A program made the translations under genes and the position numbers. A model generated the notes under the pieces. The model had not been told where the DNA came from and did no database searches. It worked only from the letters and a program-made list of their open reading frames with translations. 8,949 nt of DNA from Bacteriovoracaceae bacterium UBA2428 (GTDB taxonomy: Bacteria > Bdellovibrionota > UBA2428), in assembly GCA_002343545.1 (NCBI GenBank), contig DDRA01000071.1, positions 9,719-18,667 on the forward strand, read 5' to 3'. Positions 5,927 to 8,949 of the stretch are shown in pieces (within the stretch, counting starts at the first letter, position 1; every line of letters begins with the position of its first letter).

Positions 5927-6665
5927 GATCGAAAAACTCTCCAAGTGGTTCGCCGAGTCGACGGGTCCCCAGGGACCCAAGCGCGTCCTGAACGCCCTCG
6001 ACCTCGAGTTCAAGGCGGGTCAATTCTACGGCCTGCTCGGTCCCTCGGGCTGCGGCAAGACGACGCTCCTGCGCATCGTCGCGGGCCTCGACCGCGCGAA
6101 CGAGGGCAAGCTCTCGCTCGACGGCCAAGCCTTCTTCGACGCGGCGTCGAGCGCCTTCACGCCGCCCGAGCAACGTAACATCGGCATGGTGTTCCAGAAC
6201 TACGCCGTTTGGCCCCACATGACGGTTTTCGAGAACGTCGCCTTCCCGCTGCGCATCCGCAAGCGTCCCGAGGACGAGATCCGTCGCGACGTGAACGCGA
6301 TGCTCGAGACGGTACAGCTCGGCGGTTTGGCCGAGCGCCGCCCGCACCAACTCTCCGGCGGCCAACAGCAACGCGTCGCGCTCGCGCGCGCGCTCGTGCA
6401 GCGGCCCAAGCTGCTGCTCCTCGACGAGCCGCTTTCGAATTTGGACGCGCATTTGCGGGACATCATGCGCAAGGAGCTCCGCGAGCTTCAGCGTAAGTTC
6501 GAGCTCACGGCGATCATCGTGACGCACGACTGGGACGACGCCAGCCGTCTCTGCGACCGCGTCGTCGTGCTCCGCGACGGGCACATCGAACAGGACGACT
6601 CGCCCGCGGCCGTCTTTGAGCGGCCGGCGAGCGAGTTCGTTCGCCGCATCACGCGGCAGATCTAA
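5916..6665 (+). CDS. ABC transporter ATP-binding protein
   Basis: This 249-residue ATPase powers the importer encoded upstream. All motifs are intact: Walker [10 protein letters not shown] (42-50), Q-loop VFQNYAVWP (Q94), signature LSGGQQQR (146-153), Walker B LLLLDEP (166-172), D-loop SNLD (174-177) and H-loop VTHD (H204). It is closest in appearance to the FbpC/PotA/UgpC group, but stops about 45 residues after the H-loop. The C-terminal TOBE or regulatory domain that takes many members to about 350 residues is therefore missing. Normal termination after FVRRITRQI suggests a naturally short type rather than a broken gene. The start is GTG 5916, inside the permease end, with GGGAG (5903-5907) eight bases upstream. 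The gene ends the operon and is followed after three bases by a convergent gene. Confidence 0.95.
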   Translation: MSLKIEKLSKWFAESTGPQGPKRVLNALDLEFKAGQFYGLLGPSGCGKTTLLRIVAGLDRANEGKLSLDGQAFFDAASSAFTPPEQRNIGMVFQNYAVWPHMTVFENVAFPLRIRKRPEDEIRRDVNAMLETVQLGGLAERRPHQLSGGQQQRVALARALVQRPKLLLLDEPLSNLDAHLRDIMRKELRELQRKFELTAIIVTHDWDDASRLCDRVVVLRDGHIEQDDSPAAVFERPASEFVRRITRQI

Positions 6666-6668
6666 CGG

Positions 6669-7265
6669 CTACCGACCCCAACGGATCTCGAGCTTGCCCT
6701 TGCGAGCGTCGTAATGAATCGAGTACGGACCGAGGGTAGCACCCTGGACAAAACGATCCATACGGTGCGACTGCAGGGAAGCTAGCGAAGCTTTGGAACA
6801 AGGATTCTTCGCGATAGCTTCACGGTTCATCCCCGCGAAGGGAAACTTGCGGATCGTGTTGGCCGCGAGAATTTGCGCCGCTTCACCGGTCGCTAAGAGC
6901 GACGAGTGCCGGAAGCTGTTGAGGCTCGCGAGCGTCTGGTAGACCGACTTGTAACCAAGAAAGTTGCCGTTTGAACACGCCAGCACGAGCGCCACGAGCG
7001 ACGAGCTCTGCGGCGTCTTTCCGACGATCGTCAGGAAGGAATGGGACTGGCCCGAAAACCCCACGTAGCGAACGCGCGCCGGGGTCAGGTCGACCTTCCC
7101 CGAGGACCAATTGCCCTCGGTACGGATCTTGGCTTCAAACTCCGAATTCCAAACGATGTAGCCCACCTCGGGTTCTTCGTCGTAGGCCCTGGCGGACGAG
7201 GAAATGACCACGGCCGAGAGTCCCAAGCACAAGGTCAAAAAAGAACGCGCGATGTCCATTTTCAC
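6669..7265 (-). CDS. Unrecognised exported protein
   Basis: This 198-residue protein matches no family I know. It starts with a typical signal peptide: M-K-M-D-I-A-R, then a hydrophobic core, with cleavage likely after SSSARA (residue 27). The mature part begins YDEEPEVGYIVWNSEF, has many Ser, Gly and aromatic residues, contains two cysteines (97 and 156) that could pair, and ends in a basic-aromatic tail, KLEIRWGR. I choose GTG 7265 because AGGAGG lies nine bases upstream. ATG 7259, two codons further in, would be 15 bases away but gives almost the same signal peptide. The frame is open back to 7403, which would bury the signal peptide under 46 residues. It is convergent with the ATPase, and the two stops are only three bases apart, so it is not part of that operon. 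Third positions look less GC-rich than in the transporter genes (by eye). Confidence 0.75.
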   Translation of the reverse strand: MKMDIARSFLTLCLGLSAVVISSSARAYDEEPEVGYIVWNSEFEAKIRTEGNWSSGKVDLTPARVRYVGFSGQSHSFLTIVGKTPQSSSLVALVLACSNGNFLGYKSVYQTLASLNSFRHSSLLATGEAAQILAANTIRKFPFAGMNREAIAKNPCSKASLASLQSHRMDRFVQGATLGPYSIHYDARKGKLEIRWGR

Positions 7266-7274
7266 AGGTTTCCC

Positions 7275-7280
7275 CCTCCT
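7275..7280 (-). promoter_or_regulatory. Ribosome binding site of the exported protein
   Basis: Minus-strand AGGAGG is followed by nine bases and then GTG 7265, or by 15 bases and then ATG 7259. The spacing favours the GTG start. Confidence 0.7.
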
Positions 7281-7389
7281 TCTCCAGGAGCAAAGGGCGT
7301 ACCCGGCGCAAACGAAGGAATTCAATAAGGAAGGCGCGAAGTTTACGCTCAAGGAACAAAGGACTGTCGAAAGCTTAGACGGAAGAGAA

Positions 7390-7419
7390 GCCGGGGCCCT
7401 CAAACGAAAGAGCCCCGGC
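7390..7419 (-). terminator. Rho-independent terminator of the peroxiredoxin gene
   Basis: Arms 7390-7397 (GCCGGGGC) and 7412-7419 (GCCCCGGC) pair over 8 bases, and two more pairs are possible past a CC bulge. In minus-strand transcripts the hairpin is followed by TTCTCTTCC, a modest U-rich tract. It begins 27 bases after the peroxiredoxin stop. On the plus strand no T-run follows. Confidence 0.7.
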
Positions 7420-7446
7420 CTCGAGTGGCGAGACCGGAATCAACGC

Positions 7447-8034
7447 TCAGGTCAGATTGCCGAAATAATTCTTCAAACCGTCGTTCGTGGCCTTCATCGC
7501 GTTCTTGCCCTTGGACCAGTTGGCCGGGCAGACCTCGCCGTGCTCGTCGTGGTACTGGATCGCGTCGAGCGTGCGCAGGGCTTCGTCGACGTTACGTCCG
7601 AGCGGCAGGTTGTTGAGCGTGACGTGCTGAACGATGCCGTTCTTGTCGATGAGGAAGAGGCCACGGAAGGCCACGCCGCCGTCTTCGAAAAGCGTGCCGT
7701 AGCTGCGCGCGATCGTCTTGTGGATGTCGGCCAGGATCGGGTACTTCACGCCCTCGATGCCGCCCTGGGCGCGCGGGGTGCGCATCCAAGCCGAGTGCGA
7801 GAACTTGGAGTCGATCGAGCAAGCCACGAGCTCGCAGTTGCGCGACTTGAAGTCGTCGTACTTGTCGCTGAACGCGTGCAATTCCGTGGGGCACACGAAG
7901 GTGAAGTCGAGCGGGTAGAAGAAAAGGCAAAGGTATTTGCCCTTGAAGTCGTTCAGGCTGAGTTTCTTGAACTCACCGCCGATCGCGGCTTCCGCTTCGA
8001 AGTAGGGGGCTTTTTTTCCGACCAAGCTTTCCAT
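7447..8034 (-). CDS. Typical 2-Cys peroxiredoxin (Prx1/AhpC subfamily)
   Basis: This 195-residue cytosolic enzyme reduces hydrogen peroxide, organic peroxides or peroxynitrite with thiol electrons. The active site is PLDFTFVCPTEL (Pro41, Thr45, peroxidatic Cys48), with the catalytic Arg at R124 in VAFRGLFLID. The resolving cysteine is Cys169 in HGEVCPANW. The SAWMRTPRAQ segment and LADIHKTIARSYG are also family-typical, and the length is normal. The C-terminus KNYFGNLT carries a Tyr-Phe pair (190-191), and the loop reads GGIEG (91-95) instead of GGLG or GGIG. The start at ATG 8034 is fixed by AGGAGG four bases upstream and by a normal family N-terminus. The same frame stays open upstream, but that part is an Arg/Pro/Ala-rich shadow. 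The physiological reductant is not visible. An upstream gene on the same strand ends 65 bases before, so co-transcription is possible. Confidence 0.97.
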   Translation of the reverse strand: MESLVGKKAPYFEAEAAIGGEFKKLSLNDFKGKYLCLFFYPLDFTFVCPTELHAFSDKYDDFKSRNCELVACSIDSKFSHSAWMRTPRAQGGIEGVKYPILADIHKTIARSYGTLFEDGGVAFRGLFLIDKNGIVQHVTLNNLPLGRNVDEALRTLDAIQYHDEHGEVCPANWSKGKNAMKATNDGLKNYFGNLT

Positions 8035-8038
8035 GTAT

Positions 8039-8044
8039 CCTCCT
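8039..8044 (-). promoter_or_regulatory. Ribosome binding site of the peroxiredoxin
   Basis: Minus-strand AGGAGG ends four bases before ATG 8034. It decides this start against the long upstream extension of the same frame. Confidence 0.85.
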
Positions 8045-8099
8045 GATGAGGCGTGGATAGCACAGAAGCGGCGCCTTGGCTGTCCCGGCTTGATCGAGG

Positions 8100-8949
8100 T
8101 CAGACGGGGAGCTTCAGGAAGTGCCGGACCGGGCGCGGGAGCAGGGTCGTCAGCGGCAGCACGACGCGGCGGGGCCCTTCCGAAAGGCAGAGCCTTTCGC
8201 CGGCCTCGGAGCGCTTGACGGCACGGTCGAGGCGCTTGTTCTCTTCGGCGCTCCACGTTTCGCTCAGGCGCATCCAGCGGCGGGGCGAGACCTCGCCGCC
8301 CGGCGTGGGCTGCGTCAGCAAGCGCGCGAGACGGTCGGCCTGGGCGAGCGACTCGCTCAGCTGAAGGTTCACGCCCGGGCAGATCTCGCCGAGCGCCGAG
8401 CCGAGGGCGAAAGTTCCCGGATAAAAGAAATCCGTGACGCCCACGAGGTGGCGCCGCCAAAGGACTTCGGCGCCGGGGTTCACCATGAAGAGCGCGCGCC
8501 AAGCCGCCGGCCCGCCGCCGCGCGGATTCCGCAGCGACGCGAGCGCGCGTTCGAGCGGGTACTTGGAAGCGGCGTAAAGCGACAGCACGAAGCCCGAGTC
8601 GGCGTGGGGTTCCAGGTAAGCCGCGCAACCTTCGAGGCGCTGAACCTGGCAGGCGTCGACCTGCGCCAGACGTCCGAAGGGCAGGCGGATCTCGCAGGCC
8701 TCGATGCGCAGGCCTTCCTTCTCGTGGCCCGTGGACCAGAGCGGAAGTTCCATCGGCCCCACCTCGACGATGCGCAGGGGCTCGTCGGGGCGCGGATCCT
8801 CGATGACCGGAGGCCGCAGGGCCGCGGGCAGCGGCCGTACCTTCACGCCCAGCGAGCGGACGGAAGCGTCGAGAAGCTCGTTCAGGCGATCTTCCTGGAC
8901 CCACTTGTCGGCGCGCCATTCGAAACCTTGGAGCGCGAAGCTGTAACGG
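8100..8949 (-). CDS. Unrecognised protein, C-terminal 282 residues (runs off right edge)
   Basis: The frame is open from the right edge to TGA 8102-8100, giving 282 visible residues without a start. I do not recognise a family. Visible segments include a charged stretch (FEWRADKWVQEDRLNELLD), a Pro-rich piece (RPPVIEDPRPDEPLR), a middle part with several cysteines (EACEIRLPFG, VDACQVQ, LEGCAAYLEP), an aromatic-rich part (GVTDFFYPGTFALGSALG) and a basic helical end (EENKRLDRAVKRSEAGERL) before PVRHFLKLPV. I see no clear membrane segment; the N-terminus, and so any signal peptide, lies outside the window. Ordinary residue composition supports this frame over the Arg/Ala/Pro-rich frame continuous with the peroxiredoxin. 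A GTG at 8846 is an internal codon rather than a likely start, because the frame continues upstream with normal-looking protein. It lies 65 bases upstream of the peroxiredoxin on the same strand. Confidence 0.7.
   Translation of the reverse strand, partial: RYSFALQGFEWRADKWVQEDRLNELLDASVRSLGVKVRPLPAALRPPVIEDPRPDEPLRIVEVGPMELPLWSTGHEKEGLRIEACEIRLPFGRLAQVDACQVQRLEGCAAYLEPHADSGFVLSLYAASKYPLERALASLRNPRGGGPAAWRALFMVNPGAEVLWRRHLVGVTDFFYPGTFALGSALGEICPGVNLQLSESLAQADRLARLLTQPTPGGEVSPRRWMRLSETWSAEENKRLDRAVKRSEAGERLCLSEGPRRVVLPLTTLLPRPVRHFLKLPV

Noticed and set aside
3860..6013. 717-residue open frame on the minus strand, antisense to the transporter genes
   Set aside because: Its product is almost entirely Arg, Glu, Asp, Gly, Ala and His with no domain pattern, as expected from the complement of GC-biased codons. 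The plus strand there encodes unmistakable permease and binding-protein motifs.
3371..6665. Annotation of the importer as a ferric iron transporter (FbpABC/AfuABC by name)
   Set aside because: The family resemblance is real, but the iron-binding Tyr pair is not where expected and the operon begins with a phosphodiesterase, so I left the substrate open and gave no gene symbols.
7204..8046. 280-residue plus-strand frame across the peroxiredoxin region
   Set aside because: It is the antisense shadow of a certain peroxiredoxin gene and of the neighbouring exported gene's start, with no recognisable motif.
8035..8919. Long N-terminal extension of the peroxiredoxin frame, as if a fusion protein
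   Set aside because: The extension is Arg/Pro/Ala/Gly-rich and overlaps a normal-looking frame. AGGAGG and a standard family N-terminus fix the peroxiredoxin start at 8034.

Overview
The window is visibly GC-rich bacterial DNA (composition judged by eye, not counted). Genes lie close together, several Shine-Dalgarno sites are strong (AGGAGG type), and four proteins carry export or lipoprotein signals. This suits a high-GC, probably Gram-negative bacterium, perhaps a Bdellovibrio-like or deltaproteobacterial-type lineage. That placement is a weak guess, because no taxonomic marker gene is present. I see no tRNA, rRNA, CRISPR array, insertion sequence or att site.

Layout: (1) 1-509, minus strand, is the N-terminal part of a GT2-like glycosyltransferase running off the left edge, with a degenerate DxD. 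(2) 606-1853, plus, is a secreted subtilisin-family (S8) protease with a complete catalytic triad, divergent from (1). Its best promoter sits so close that the mRNA would be leaderless. (3) 1872-2306, minus, is a small unrecognised cytoplasmic protein. (4) 2484-6665, plus, is a compact four-gene operon: exported glycerophosphodiester phosphodiesterase, lipoprotein solute-binding protein, double-length FbpB/AfuB-type permease and short ABC ATPase. Its genes overlap or nearly touch. (5) 6669-7265, minus, is an unrecognised exported protein, tail to tail with the ATPase. (6) 7447-8034, minus, is a typical 2-Cys peroxiredoxin with its own terminator and strong ribosome binding site. (7) 8100-8949, minus, is the C-terminal 282 residues of an unrecognised protein running off the right edge.

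The most interesting unit is the operon. The phosphodiesterase would release glycerol-3-phosphate (or another phosphomonoester) plus an alcohol outside the cytoplasm, and the transporter next to it could import a product. This resembles the logic of ugpBAEC-ugpQ. Here, however, the transporter belongs to the superfamily that includes ferric iron (FbpABC), hexose-phosphate (AfuABC) and aminoethylphosphonate importers. The binding protein lacks the Tyr-Tyr pair of iron-binding FbpA where I would expect it, which favours an organophosphate or other non-iron cargo. Two short direct-repeat arrangements upstream, one with an 11-bp period, could be operators. No known system is proven by the sequence alone.
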